Shown here: positions 17,582 to 25,717 of the stretch, piece by piece
Numbering within the stretch: the stretch's first letter is position 1
Layout: each line of letters begins with the position of its first letter
Assembly (NCBI RefSeq): GCF_051859345.1
Contig: NZ_JBHYFV010000015.1
Location: 39,484 to 103,483, forward strand
Length of the DNA: 64,000 nucleotides
Reading direction: 5' to 3'
DNA from: Marivita sp051859345
Lineage (GTDB): Bacteria > Pseudomonadota > Alphaproteobacteria > Rhodobacterales > Rhodobacteraceae
Notes under the pieces: model-generated
Databases searched by the model: none
What the model was told of the DNA's origin: nothing
Seen by the model: only the letters and a program-made list of their open reading frames with translations
Translations under genes and position numbers: made by a program

Positions 17582-18976
17582 TCAGCCTTTTCCGATCGGG
17601 AAGCTGGACACATAAGCTTCGGGTTCCGCCGGATCGAACGTCTTACCCATGATCGTGTGTGACTTGTAGGTGATATCCGGCGCATCATAGCCCAGATCGT
17701 TCATGACCTTCTTGGCATCCGCAGCAAGGTAGACCTGCTCGGCCACTGCGCGGTAGTCTATGTTACCCTCGATATAACCCCAGCGCTTCATCTGGGTCAG
17801 GATCCAGACGCCCATCGAATGCCACGGGAACGGGTCGAAATCGATCCGGTCGGGCACATTCTGGACGTTGCCCAAACCATCTGCAAAGGTGCCGGTGAGA
17901 ACTTGCTCGATCACGGGAACCGGCTGGTTGAGGTAGTTCGTCGGTGCAATTGCTGCAGAGATTTCCTTACGGTTGTCGGGGTTTGACGCGTATTGCGTCG
18001 CGTCGATGATCGACTTGAGCAGCGCGCCATAGGTGTTGGGCAGCTCGGTTGCAAAGGACAGCGGCGCGGCGAAGGCGCAGCACGGGTGACCTTCCCAGAT
18101 TTCCTTGGTCAGCAGGTGGATAAAGCCGATGCCTTCCCAGACGGCACGCTGGTTGAACGGGTCGGGCGACAGGTAACCGTCAAGGTTGCCGGCACGTAGG
18201 TTCGCAACCATCTCGGGAGGCGGCACCACGCGGATCTGGATGTCCACATCCGGGTCGAGGCCGAATTCGGCCACGTAGTAGCGCAACAGGAAGTTGTGCA
18301 TCGAGTATTCGAACGGCACGCCAAAGGTGAACCCTTTCCACTGGGTCGGATCGCGTTTGTCGAGATGTTCGTTGGACAGGACGATGGCCTGGCCGTTGAT
18401 GTTCTCAACGGCGGGCATGATGTACGGTTCCGCCACCGATCCAGCCCCCAGCGTCATCGCCAGCGGCATGGGCGTCAGCATGTGGCTGGCATCGTATTCA
18501 CCCGACAGCGACTTGTCGCGCGCCACGGCCCAGCCTGCGGTCTTGATGACCTGCGCGTTCAGCCCATAGCGTTCGTAAAAACCAAGCGGCTGCGCCATGA
18601 TGATCGGCGTGGCGCAAGTGATTGGAACAAAGCCGATGTTGAGATCGGTCTTTTCCGGCGTGCCGAGGTTGTCGAGAATGGCCGCCTTGGCCTGATCCAT
18701 CGGAAACACCGACGCCAGCGCAGCAGCCACCGTAGTGCCGCCCATCATCCCCATGAAGGACCGCCGGCCAATGTCGCTTTGACCAAAGACAGACCGCACG
18801 ATGGCGCTTTCGACAGCGCGCTCCATCATCTGCTCGGAGGACATCTGCGTAGGATCCGTGTGTGCGGCGTCATGCGTGTGGGCATGGCCCGACGCGCAGC
18901 TGTCGCAACCACAATCAGCGCCGTGGCGCAGATCGGTTTTTGCTGAAAACGGATTTCCAAGGCTCTTGATCGTCAT
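17582..18976 (-). CDS. cynA: Tat-exported cyanate/nitrate-type substrate-binding protein with a Cys/His-rich N terminus
   Basis: In 464 residues the C-terminal 370 match the NrtA/CmpA/CynA binding-protein family (LNIGFVPITCATPIIMAQPLGF, FKGVPFEYS-like and GYLSPDPFNQRAV segments). A Tat signal (GRRSFMGMMGG then a hydrophobic stretch) is at residues 70-95, with Arg71-Arg72. Ahead of it lie 70 residues with a C-x-C-x2-C cluster (Cys22, 24, 27) and HAHTH plus a further His (31-39), which look metal-binding. The ATG at 18976 follows AAGGGAA. It is first in the cyn operon and should capture the anion in the periplasm. Nitrate, bicarbonate or cyanate are all possible by fold; cyanate is inferred from cynS. 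Confidence 0.82.
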   Translation of the reverse strand: MTIKSLGNPFSAKTDLRHGADCGCDSCASGHAHTHDAAHTDPTQMSSEQMMERAVESAIVRSVFGQSDIGRRSFMGMMGGTTVAAALASVFPMDQAKAAILDNLGTPEKTDLNIGFVPITCATPIIMAQPLGFYERYGLNAQVIKTAGWAVARDKSLSGEYDASHMLTPMPLAMTLGAGSVAEPYIMPAVENINGQAIVLSNEHLDKRDPTQWKGFTFGVPFEYSMHNFLLRYYVAEFGLDPDVDIQIRVVPPPEMVANLRAGNLDGYLSPDPFNQRAVWEGIGFIHLLTKEIWEGHPCCAFAAPLSFATELPNTYGALLKSIIDATQYASNPDNRKEISAAIAPTNYLNQPVPVIEQVLTGTFADGLGNVQNVPDRIDFDPFPWHSMGVWILTQMKRWGYIEGNIDYRAVAEQVYLAADAKKVMNDLGYDAPDITYKSHTIMGKTFDPAEPEAYVSSFPIGKG

Positions 18977-19115
18977 AACGTTTCCCTTTTGCATATTCGC
19001 AATCGACTTCACCGGCAGCCTGACAGCGTTGGAGAGCAGCGAGAAGAATGTGCCTAAAATTTATGCTTGTGATAAAATTTAAAGAAAACAAATGTTTAAA
19101 TCCCGTTCTGCAATC

Positions 19116-19143
19116 CATAATTTATGAAAAATCGTAATTTACG
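19116..19143. promoter_or_regulatory. Twin AT-rich palindromes in the cyn/regulator divergent promoter
   Basis: Two perfect 11-base palindromes, CATAATTTATG (19116-19126) and CGTAATTTACG (19133-19143), are spaced 17 bases centre to centre in an AT-rich stretch that contrasts with the surrounding GC-rich DNA. They lie about 50 bases upstream of the regulator start and 140 upstream of cynA. They are candidates for the binding site of the regulator at 19188, though no test of this is possible from sequence. Confidence 0.45.
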
Positions 19144-19187
19144 AAATATCGTTACCCTGCGCCGCAACGCAGCGATAGGGTTCAGGG

Positions 19188-21044
19188 ATGACACTTGATC
19201 TTCTCAGGCCTGATTCCCTATTGCAGGCGCTCCCGCAGCCGGTGCTCGTGCTCGACACGACTCGTGATCGCGTGGTCGATTGGAATCCGCACGCCGCTGT
19301 CCTGCTGACAGGTCGGGCTGAGGCGCGGCCCGGTCGGTTCTCGGACTATCTGCAAGCGGCTCTGCCCCAATTTGTCGTCTTCATCGAAGAAATCGACCAT
19401 CGAGGAGAAGGCTGGACGCGGGATGTCGCTCTGACCTCCGAGGATGGCCGCGCCCTGCGCTGCGAGATACTGGCACGGCCTGTTCAGGGGAATCCGGGCT
19501 GGGTCACTCTTGTCCTGACGGATCTTCGGGCGCTCGACAGGCGGGCCGAACAGGCTGCGGCTGCAGAAACGTTTCGGGCGGGTTTGATAGAATGGAAACG
19601 CACCGAAAGTTTCTTCGCAGAGTTGGAACGGCAGAACCAGTTGATCCTGAATGCGGCGGGCGAAGGCATCTACGGCGTCAACGCAGAGGGCAAGACGACA
19701 TTCGTGAACCGTGCCGCGCAGGAAATGCTTGGTTGGACCAGCGAGGATTTGCTGGGCCATGACATTCATTCGATGATCCACCACCACCACCTGAACGGCG
19801 AGGCCTACCCGTCGCAGCAATGCCCGATCTATCGCTCTTTCCGCTTTGAGCAGGTCAACAGGATCGAGGATGAGGTATTCTGGCGCAAGGACGGCAAGCC
19901 GATCCGCGTGGAATATGTGTCGACTCCGATCTACGATCAACAGGTTCTGGCCGGTGCCGTCGTCATCTTTCGCGACATCACCGAACGCAAGGAAGGCGAG
20001 CGTAAATTGCGGGATGCCCTTGCAGAGGTTGCGGCGCTTCGTGACCGGCTGGAACAGGAAAATGCCTACCTGCAAGAAGCGATCACATCCGAGCGGGCAC
20101 ATCACAACATCATCGGCAATTCACCAGCAATCCGGCAAATCGTGACGCGCATTGATCTGGTCGCAGGCACGGACGCGACGGTTCTCATCAGCGGAGAAAC
20201 CGGGACGGGCAAATCACTTGTCGCCACCGCCATCCACAAGGCCAGCCCAAGGGCACGCCGCCCGCTCATTCACTTCAAATGCAGTTCCGTCGCGCCGGAA
20301 GAGGTGGAGGCCGAACTTTGCGGACAGGTGCGCGGCGCGCCCAACGGGGCGACACGCGACAAGCCCGGAAAGCTTGAGCTGGCCCATGGCGGAACGCTTT
20401 TCCTTGATGATGTCGAAGAGCTTCCGCTAGAAATTCAAGGCAAACTCCTGGCGTCGCTGCAAAACAGTGCTGTCACCCGGCTTGGAGATACACGGGAAAA
20501 GCCGCTCGACATTCGTGTGATTGCCTCCACCTCCCTGTCAGAGACGCAGATCCGTCGGACACAGCGCATTCGGGAGGATCTGTATCTTTTCCTCAACGTC
20601 TTTCCGATCACCTGCCAGCCCCTCCGCGACCGGCCCGAGGACATTCCATTGCTGGCGGCGCATCTTCTAAAGGCGGCGTGCCGCAGGCTGAACCGTCCTG
20701 AGCCGATCCTGACCGAACGGGTGGTGCAGCAACTTCAATCCTACGAGTGGCCCGGCAATGTGCGGGAGTTGAACAACGTGATGGAGCGTGCGGCCATCGT
20801 CTCGCAGGACAGGAAGCTCGTTCTGGAACTGGCCACGCCAGCGTCCAGTATTTCGACCAGCGGAAGCTTTCGCACAGAGGCACAGATGCAGGACATGCTG
20901 CGCAACAATCTTATCGCGGCCTTGCGCGAAACACATGGACGCATCTCGGGACCAACGGGCGCAGCGGCACTTCTTGGCGTCAAACCGACAACTCTGTATT
21001 CCCGCATCTCGGCCCTGAGTATTGGTGAGTCTGACTGGGGATGA
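19188..21044 (+). CDS. PAS-PAS-AAA+-Fis transcriptional regulator lacking the GAFTGA motif
   Basis: In 618 residues, an N-terminal PAS-like domain (about 8-115) and a PAS domain (about 142-268) precede a short coiled coil (270-303). The AAA+ sigma-54-interaction-type domain (about 306-540) has Walker A GETGTGKS (336-343), Walker B GGTLFLDD (401-408) and the RDRPEDIPLL and WPGNVREL blocks. A Fis-type helix-turn-helix lies at about 588-612. The loop that contacts sigma-54, normally GAFTGA, reads GAPNGA (383-388). Loss of the Phe and Thr suggests it does not work through sigma-54 and may act like the GAFTGA-less NtrC of Rhodobacter capsulatus. It is divergent from the cyn operon and is the probable regulator. 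Confidence 0.88.
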   Translation: MTLDLLRPDSLLQALPQPVLVLDTTRDRVVDWNPHAAVLLTGRAEARPGRFSDYLQAALPQFVVFIEEIDHRGEGWTRDVALTSEDGRALRCEILARPVQGNPGWVTLVLTDLRALDRRAEQAAAAETFRAGLIEWKRTESFFAELERQNQLILNAAGEGIYGVNAEGKTTFVNRAAQEMLGWTSEDLLGHDIHSMIHHHHLNGEAYPSQQCPIYRSFRFEQVNRIEDEVFWRKDGKPIRVEYVSTPIYDQQVLAGAVVIFRDITERKEGERKLRDALAEVAALRDRLEQENAYLQEAITSERAHHNIIGNSPAIRQIVTRIDLVAGTDATVLISGETGTGKSLVATAIHKASPRARRPLIHFKCSSVAPEEVEAELCGQVRGAPNGATRDKPGKLELAHGGTLFLDDVEELPLEIQGKLLASLQNSAVTRLGDTREKPLDIRVIASTSLSETQIRRTQRIREDLYLFLNVFPITCQPLRDRPEDIPLLAAHLLKAACRRLNRPEPILTERVVQQLQSYEWPGNVRELNNVMERAAIVSQDRKLVLELATPASSISTSGSFRTEAQMQDMLRNNLIAALRETHGRISGPTGAAALLGVKPTTLYSRISALSIGESDWG

Positions 21045-21171
21045 CTCTTGGGTGTCCTTCCCGATGGCATCAACAAAGCTTGGCCGCCGAACATTATTGT
21101 CCTTCGACTGAAATTTTTTTGTGCCGGTTTCGACTGGAAGGACTGTTCAGGGTCTGAGAATGAGATGAAGT

Positions 21172-21816
21172 TCAGTCTGTTACGACGATGCCGAAGAAGG
21201 AAAGATATTTGTCGATTGCTGTTGCGATTGCTTCCTTTGGATCCGACGGCGCGGGCATCCGATAAATGTGCTGACGGATTCCAATATACACAATCCCACC
21301 ATGCAGGTTCCAGATATCCTCCATGGTCGGGGTCCGGTCATTTGTCGTCAGAACCAAGGTTTCGTCCAGCAAAGGGCGCAAGATGACGGTGCCAAGGTGC
21401 TCCAGATACCGTCGGTTCAGCATCGCTCCATCAAGGCCCGAGAACATGAATATGCGCATCCACTCTTCCTGGAAGATCAAGGCGCTGTACTCTGTGTAAA
21501 AGTCCAGAAGCCGGTGTCGCAGAGGGTGGGATCTATCTGTCAGCCGTTCCGGCCAGTCAGGGGAAAGACGGTCAAGGTAAACCTTGTCATAGACCGCTTC
21601 GATGAGGTCGTCTTTGGTGGCGAAGTAATTGAAAAGCAGGGATTGTGTGACGCCGAGCCGTTTGGCGAGAACACGGGTTTTCCCCTCAAGCCCAACCTCG
21701 GCGAAAAACCGGACTGCTTCATCAACGATCTGTTTGCGCCGTTCCTTCGGAGGCAAGCGCCGACGCGCAATTGAATCGCCAGTGTCGTCACTTTGCGCTG
21801 TCGCCGATCCGTCCAT
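21172..21816 (-). CDS. TetR-family transcriptional regulator
   Basis: The 214-residue protein has an N-terminal TetR helix-turn-helix: RKQIVDEAVRFFAEVGLEG, then TRVLAKRLGVTQSLLFNYFATKDDLIEAVYD. The all-helical C-terminal region is the ligand and dimer domain and is not conserved enough to name a ligand. The ATG at 21814-21816 has GGGGAC upstream. It is transcribed away from the Mo-hydroxylase/TRAP genes and is their probable repressor; the 14-base palindrome at 21897-21910 may be its site. Confidence 0.88.
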   Translation of the reverse strand: MDGSATAQSDDTGDSIARRRLPPKERRKQIVDEAVRFFAEVGLEGKTRVLAKRLGVTQSLLFNYFATKDDLIEAVYDKVYLDRLSPDWPERLTDRSHPLRHRLLDFYTEYSALIFQEEWMRIFMFSGLDGAMLNRRYLEHLGTVILRPLLDETLVLTTNDRTPTMEDIWNLHGGIVYIGIRQHIYRMPAPSDPKEAIATAIDKYLSFFGIVVTD

Positions 21817-21896
21817 GTGCCGTCCCCGATTCGGTGCCTCGTTCAAAATAGTACTTGCATCGACTCGCTATTTATAGATCATTCGATCAACAAAAC

Positions 21897-21910
21897 TGAG
21901 CAACTGCTCA
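21897..21910. promoter_or_regulatory. Candidate TetR operator
   Basis: TGAGCAACTGCTCA is a perfect 14-base palindrome (six-base arms, AC centre) in the 144-base divergent region between the TetR gene and the Mo-hydroxylase operon, 51 bases upstream of the first hydroxylase start. It is a candidate operator by position and symmetry only. Confidence 0.45.
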
Positions 21911-21960
21911 ATAAGAAACCGCCGATCCAAACACGAGAAGCGGGACGCAAGGGGGGAGAC

Positions 21961-22791
21961 ATGAAAGCATCTGCGGGCGGTTATGCCCGGGCGACGGACT
22001 TGGGTCATGCTCTGGCATTGCTGGCTGCGTCCGATGGTCAGGGACGCGTTGTGGCGGGCGGACAAAGCCTGATCGCTGCGATGAACATGCGTTTGTCGAC
22101 AGACGATCTGCTGGTCGACATTTCACGTTTGTCGGAATTGCAGGGTGTGCAGGACACGGGCGACATGCTTCAGATCGGTGCGCTGACACGCCATGTTCAA
22201 GTCGGGCAGAATCCCTTGATTCAGGCGCACGCACCCCTTCTGTCCGAGGCTGTTGGATATATCGCCCATGCCGCGATCCGGAACCGTGGAACAATCGGAG
22301 GTGCCTGTGCCCATGCCGACCCAGCAGCCGAGTTCCCCGCCTGTATGCTTGCGCTGGATGCAGTGATGTACGTCGCGGGTCCGGGTGGCGAACGGGCTAT
22401 TCCTGCACAGGATTTCTTTCAGGACACTTTTGAGACCGCAATCGCCGAAGGCGAAATTCTGACCACGATATCCATACAAAAAGCGCAAGCCGGAGAGGTC
22501 CAGCTTCTTGAAGAGGTTGCGCGACGGTCCGGTGATTACGCTCTTGCAGGCCTGTGCCTTGTACGACGCCAGGACGGTCACCGCGTTTCGATGTTTTCGG
22601 TCGCTCCAAAGCCGATCCTTGCCACAGGCGCCATGGCGGCGCTGGATGCCGGTGATCTGGAGGGGGCGGTGGCGGCACTTGGTAAAGAACTTGATCCACC
22701 GTCCGACACACAAGCCAGCGCCGCATATCGCAGACATCTTGCGGGTGTTCTGCTGCGCCGTGCCGTGGCACGCATAGGGGAGGTAAAATAA
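21961..22791 (+). CDS. Molybdenum hydroxylase, FAD-binding medium subunit
   Basis: The 276-residue subunit of the CoxM/xanthine dehydrogenase B type shows the FAD pyrophosphate loop VVAGGQSLIAAMNMRL, the second FAD block IRNRGTIGGACAHADPAAE, and a C-terminal CO-dehydrogenase flavoprotein domain. It passes electrons from the 2Fe-2S subunit to an acceptor. The ATG at 21961 follows GGGGGAGAC. It overlaps the next gene by one base (TAATG). It is more distant from the CoxM at 45164-46018 than orthology to CO dehydrogenase would suggest. Confidence 0.9.
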   Translation: MKASAGGYARATDLGHALALLAASDGQGRVVAGGQSLIAAMNMRLSTDDLLVDISRLSELQGVQDTGDMLQIGALTRHVQVGQNPLIQAHAPLLSEAVGYIAHAAIRNRGTIGGACAHADPAAEFPACMLALDAVMYVAGPGGERAIPAQDFFQDTFETAIAEGEILTTISIQKAQAGEVQLLEEVARRSGDYALAGLCLVRRQDGHRVSMFSVAPKPILATGAMAALDAGDLEGAVAALGKELDPPSDTQASAAYRRHLAGVLLRRAVARIGEVK

Positions 22792-23291
22792 TGTCCGAGG
22801 TTTTTCGCAACAAGATCGACATCGACCTGAAAGTAAACGGCGAACCCGTCGAGGCGCGCGTTCCTGCGGGGCAACATCTGATTGACTTCCTGCGGCTGGA
22901 ACTGGGCCTGACCGGCGCACATGCCAGTTGCGAACACGGGGTTTGCGGCGCCTGTACCGTACGGGTCGACGGTCAAACCGTACGAGGCTGTCTGATGCTG
23001 GCCGCACAGGCCGACGGAGCCGAGGTCTGGACCATCGAAGGACTGTCCGACACCGCTGCGATCACCGATCTGCAAGAGGCCTTTGTGGCGCGCAACGCGA
23101 TGCAATGCGGGTTCTGCACGCCGGGCATGCTGGTGGCAGCCGAAGATCTACTGTCGCAGAACGCGGAACCGACCCGCGCGGAAATCCGCGAACACCTGTC
23201 CGGCAATTACTGCCGCTGCACCGGCTATGAGGCGATTGTCGATGCGGTTGAAACCGTGGCGCGTGCCCGTGCCGGAAAGGGGGCGGCATGA
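22791..23291 (+). CDS. Molybdenum hydroxylase, 2Fe-2S small subunit
   Basis: The 166-residue protein carries two iron-sulfur clusters: a plant-ferredoxin type cluster (Cys47, 52, 55, 67) and a second all-helical one (Cys106, 109, 141, 143, with CGFCTPGM and CRCTGY). It relays electrons from the molybdenum site to FAD. It overlaps the medium-subunit stop by one base and the large-subunit start by four, so the three subunits are likely made together. Confidence 0.95.
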   Translation: MSEVFRNKIDIDLKVNGEPVEARVPAGQHLIDFLRLELGLTGAHASCEHGVCGACTVRVDGQTVRGCLMLAAQADGAEVWTIEGLSDTAAITDLQEAFVARNAMQCGFCTPGMLVAAEDLLSQNAEPTRAEIREHLSGNYCRCTGYEAIVDAVETVARARAGKGAA

Positions 23292-25669
23292 CCATCGCAT
23301 TCGGCAATCCCGACCGGCCCAATTCCTATATCGGCAAGACCGTGCCGCGCCCCAATGCGGCCAAGCTGGTGCAGGGTCGGGGGCGCTATGTGGATGACAT
23401 CCAACTGCCGCGCATGGTGCATGTGGCCTATGTGCGATCACCCTTTGCCCATGCCAAGATCACCCGAATTGATGCCGAGGAAGCCAAGGGTGTCAAAGGT
23501 GTGTTGCGGGTCTTTACCGGGGCCGATCTGGCCGAGGTTTGTACGCCCTGGGTGGCCGTTCTGGCGCATCTCAAAGGGTTGAAATCGCCGCCCGAGCATC
23601 CTCTGGCCATCGACCGCGCCTGCTGGGTGGGCGAGCCGGTCGTGGCCGTGGTCGCCACAACACGTGCCGCCGCCGAGGATGGCGCGGCGTTGGTCGAGGT
23701 GGACTACGATCCGTTGCCAGTGGTGACGGATACGATGACCGCGCTTGACCCGGACACGCCGGTCATTCACCCCGATCTCGGTGACAATCTTGCCTTTCGC
23801 CGTCTTCACGAAGAGGGCGATGTGGACGGGGCCATCGCGGGTGCACACAAGGTGATCGAGACCAGTTTCCGCACGTCGCGTCATACCGGGGTGACGCTGG
23901 AACCGCGCTCGATCCTTGTCGACTGGAACCCGGCGGAAGGCCAGATGACCGCCTATCACGCGACGCAGGCTCCGCACATGATGCAGACGGTTTTCGCCGA
24001 GCATCTCGACATTCCCGAGAGCCGTGTTCGGGTGATCTGCGGCGATGTCGGCGGGTCGTTTGGCATCAAGGTGCATGTCTACCCCGATGAGGTGGCGACA
24101 GCGGCGATTGCCAAGATCATGGGCCGCCCGGTCAAGTTCATTGCGGACCGGCTGGAGAGTTTCACCACGGACATTCACGCCCGCGATCACGAGATCACGG
24201 CGAAGATTGCGGTGGATGCTGAGGGCAAGATCCTTGCCATCGACGTCGATGATTGGACCGGGATCGGGCCCTATTCTGTCTATCCGCGCACTTCGGCCAT
24301 CGAGGGCAATCAGGTGGTCAACCTGTGCGGTGGACCCTATGATTTCGCCAATTACCGCGCGCAGACCACGGTGGTGTTCCAGAACAAGACGCCGACCTGC
24401 CAGTACCGCGCGGTCGGCCATCCGATTGCGGTGGCGATCACCGAAGGGCTGGTCGACATGGCGGCGGCGGCGATCGGCATGGACCCGGTGGAAATTCGTC
24501 GGCGCAATATGTTTGCGGATAATGCCTACCCGGTGACATCACCTGCCAAGATGCGGTTCGAGGGCCTGTCGCATCATGCGTCGATGGACAAGCTGATGGA
24601 GATGATGGACTACGACGCGCTGCGCGTCGATCAGGCAGCGGCGCGCAAAGAGGGCAAGCATCGCGGCATCGGCATTGCGAGTTTCATCGAACTGACCAAC
24701 CCGTCACCCTTCATGTACGGCATCGGTGGCGCACGGATTTCGGCGCAGGATGGCTGTACCGTGCGGATGGACCCGGATGGATCGGTTGTGGCCTTGTCTG
24801 GTGTGACCGAACAGGGGCAAGGCACCGAAGCAATGCTCAGTCAGGTGGTCGCTGAAGGCGTGGGCGTCAGCCCGACACAGGTTCGGGTGGTCACCGGCGA
24901 CACGCAGGTCACGCCGTATGGCGGCGGCACATGGGCGTCGCGCGGGGCGGGCATCGGTGGCGAGGCGGCACTTCAGGCGGCGCGGGCGCTGCGCGGCTCG
25001 ATCCTCGAAGTGGCGGCTGCGATGTTGCAGGCCGAGGCCGGCGCGTTGGATATCCGGGACGGTCAGGTTGTGGATGCCGATACGGGCGAACAGCGGATGC
25101 CTTTGGAGGAACTGGGCCGCATTGTCTATTTCCGCGGGGATACCCTGCCCAAGGGTTTGCCGCGCGAACTGGTGCAGACCCGGCATTTTATCACCATGGA
25201 CTACCCGTTTGCGTTTACCAATGGCGTTCAGGCGTCCTACCTTGAGGTCGATACCGACACCGGGGTTGTGACCCTTCTCAAGCATTGGTGCGTCGAAGAT
25301 TGCGGGCGTGTCATCAACCCGCAACTGGTGGACGAACAGATCCGCGGTGGCATCGTGCAGGGTCTAGGCGGCGCGCTTTACGAGGAAATCCATTACGACG
25401 AGGATGGCCAGCTTCTCAACGGGTCGATGGCCGACTACCTCGTGCCGATGGCGGGCGAAATGCCCGACATGGTGATCGGCCATGTCGAAACCCCCACCAA
25501 GGAAAGCGAGCTTGGCGCAAAAGGTGCGGGCGAAGCTGGCACGGCTGGCGCACCTGCTGCCGTGATGAATGCGATCAACGACGCCTTGCGCCCTCTGGGG
25601 GGGCAGGTGACGGAAATGCCCTTTACCCCCGAACGCATCCTGCGCGCGCTGGGCAAACTTCAGGACTGA
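23288..25669 (+). CDS. Molybdenum hydroxylase, molybdopterin-binding large subunit (not CO dehydrogenase)
   Basis: The 793-residue member of the xanthine dehydrogenase/CoxL superfamily has molybdopterin contacts (GGSFGIKVHVYPDE, QGQGTEAMLSQVVAEG, GGGTWASRGAGIGGEAA) and the catalytic Glu in GAKGAGEAGT. Where form I CO dehydrogenase has AYxCSFR and form II AYRGAGR, this protein has CQYRAVGHPI (371-380), so it lacks the copper-binding Cys arrangement and belongs to another substrate class. It probably hydroxylates an aldehyde or aromatic/N-heterocyclic compound, perhaps the solute brought in by the TRAP system encoded next. The exact substrate is unknown. Confidence 0.88.
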   Translation: MTIAFGNPDRPNSYIGKTVPRPNAAKLVQGRGRYVDDIQLPRMVHVAYVRSPFAHAKITRIDAEEAKGVKGVLRVFTGADLAEVCTPWVAVLAHLKGLKSPPEHPLAIDRACWVGEPVVAVVATTRAAAEDGAALVEVDYDPLPVVTDTMTALDPDTPVIHPDLGDNLAFRRLHEEGDVDGAIAGAHKVIETSFRTSRHTGVTLEPRSILVDWNPAEGQMTAYHATQAPHMMQTVFAEHLDIPESRVRVICGDVGGSFGIKVHVYPDEVATAAIAKIMGRPVKFIADRLESFTTDIHARDHEITAKIAVDAEGKILAIDVDDWTGIGPYSVYPRTSAIEGNQVVNLCGGPYDFANYRAQTTVVFQNKTPTCQYRAVGHPIAVAITEGLVDMAAAAIGMDPVEIRRRNMFADNAYPVTSPAKMRFEGLSHHASMDKLMEMMDYDALRVDQAAARKEGKHRGIGIASFIELTNPSPFMYGIGGARISAQDGCTVRMDPDGSVVALSGVTEQGQGTEAMLSQVVAEGVGVSPTQVRVVTGDTQVTPYGGGTWASRGAGIGGEAALQAARALRGSILEVAAAMLQAEAGALDIRDGQVVDADTGEQRMPLEELGRIVYFRGDTLPKGLPRELVQTRHFITMDYPFAFTNGVQASYLEVDTDTGVVTLLKHWCVEDCGRVINPQLVDEQIRGGIVQGLGGALYEEIHYDEDGQLLNGSMADYLVPMAGEMPDMVIGHVETPTKESELGAKGAGEAGTAGAPAAVMNAINDALRPLGGQVTEMPFTPERILRALGKLQD

Positions 25670-25717
25670 ACCAATCAGGGCGTTCGGAAAGAGCGCCCGC
25701 TTCATGGGAGGAAAAAC

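Noticed and set aside
15826..18976. Nitrate or bicarbonate importer
   Set aside because: The family alone allows it, but the direct linkage to cyanase makes cyanate the better call; uncertainty is stated in the entries.
23288..25669. A second CO dehydrogenase large subunit
   Set aside because: The active-site loop reads CQYRAVGHPI, not the form I or form II signature, so it is annotated as a different molybdenum hydroxylase.
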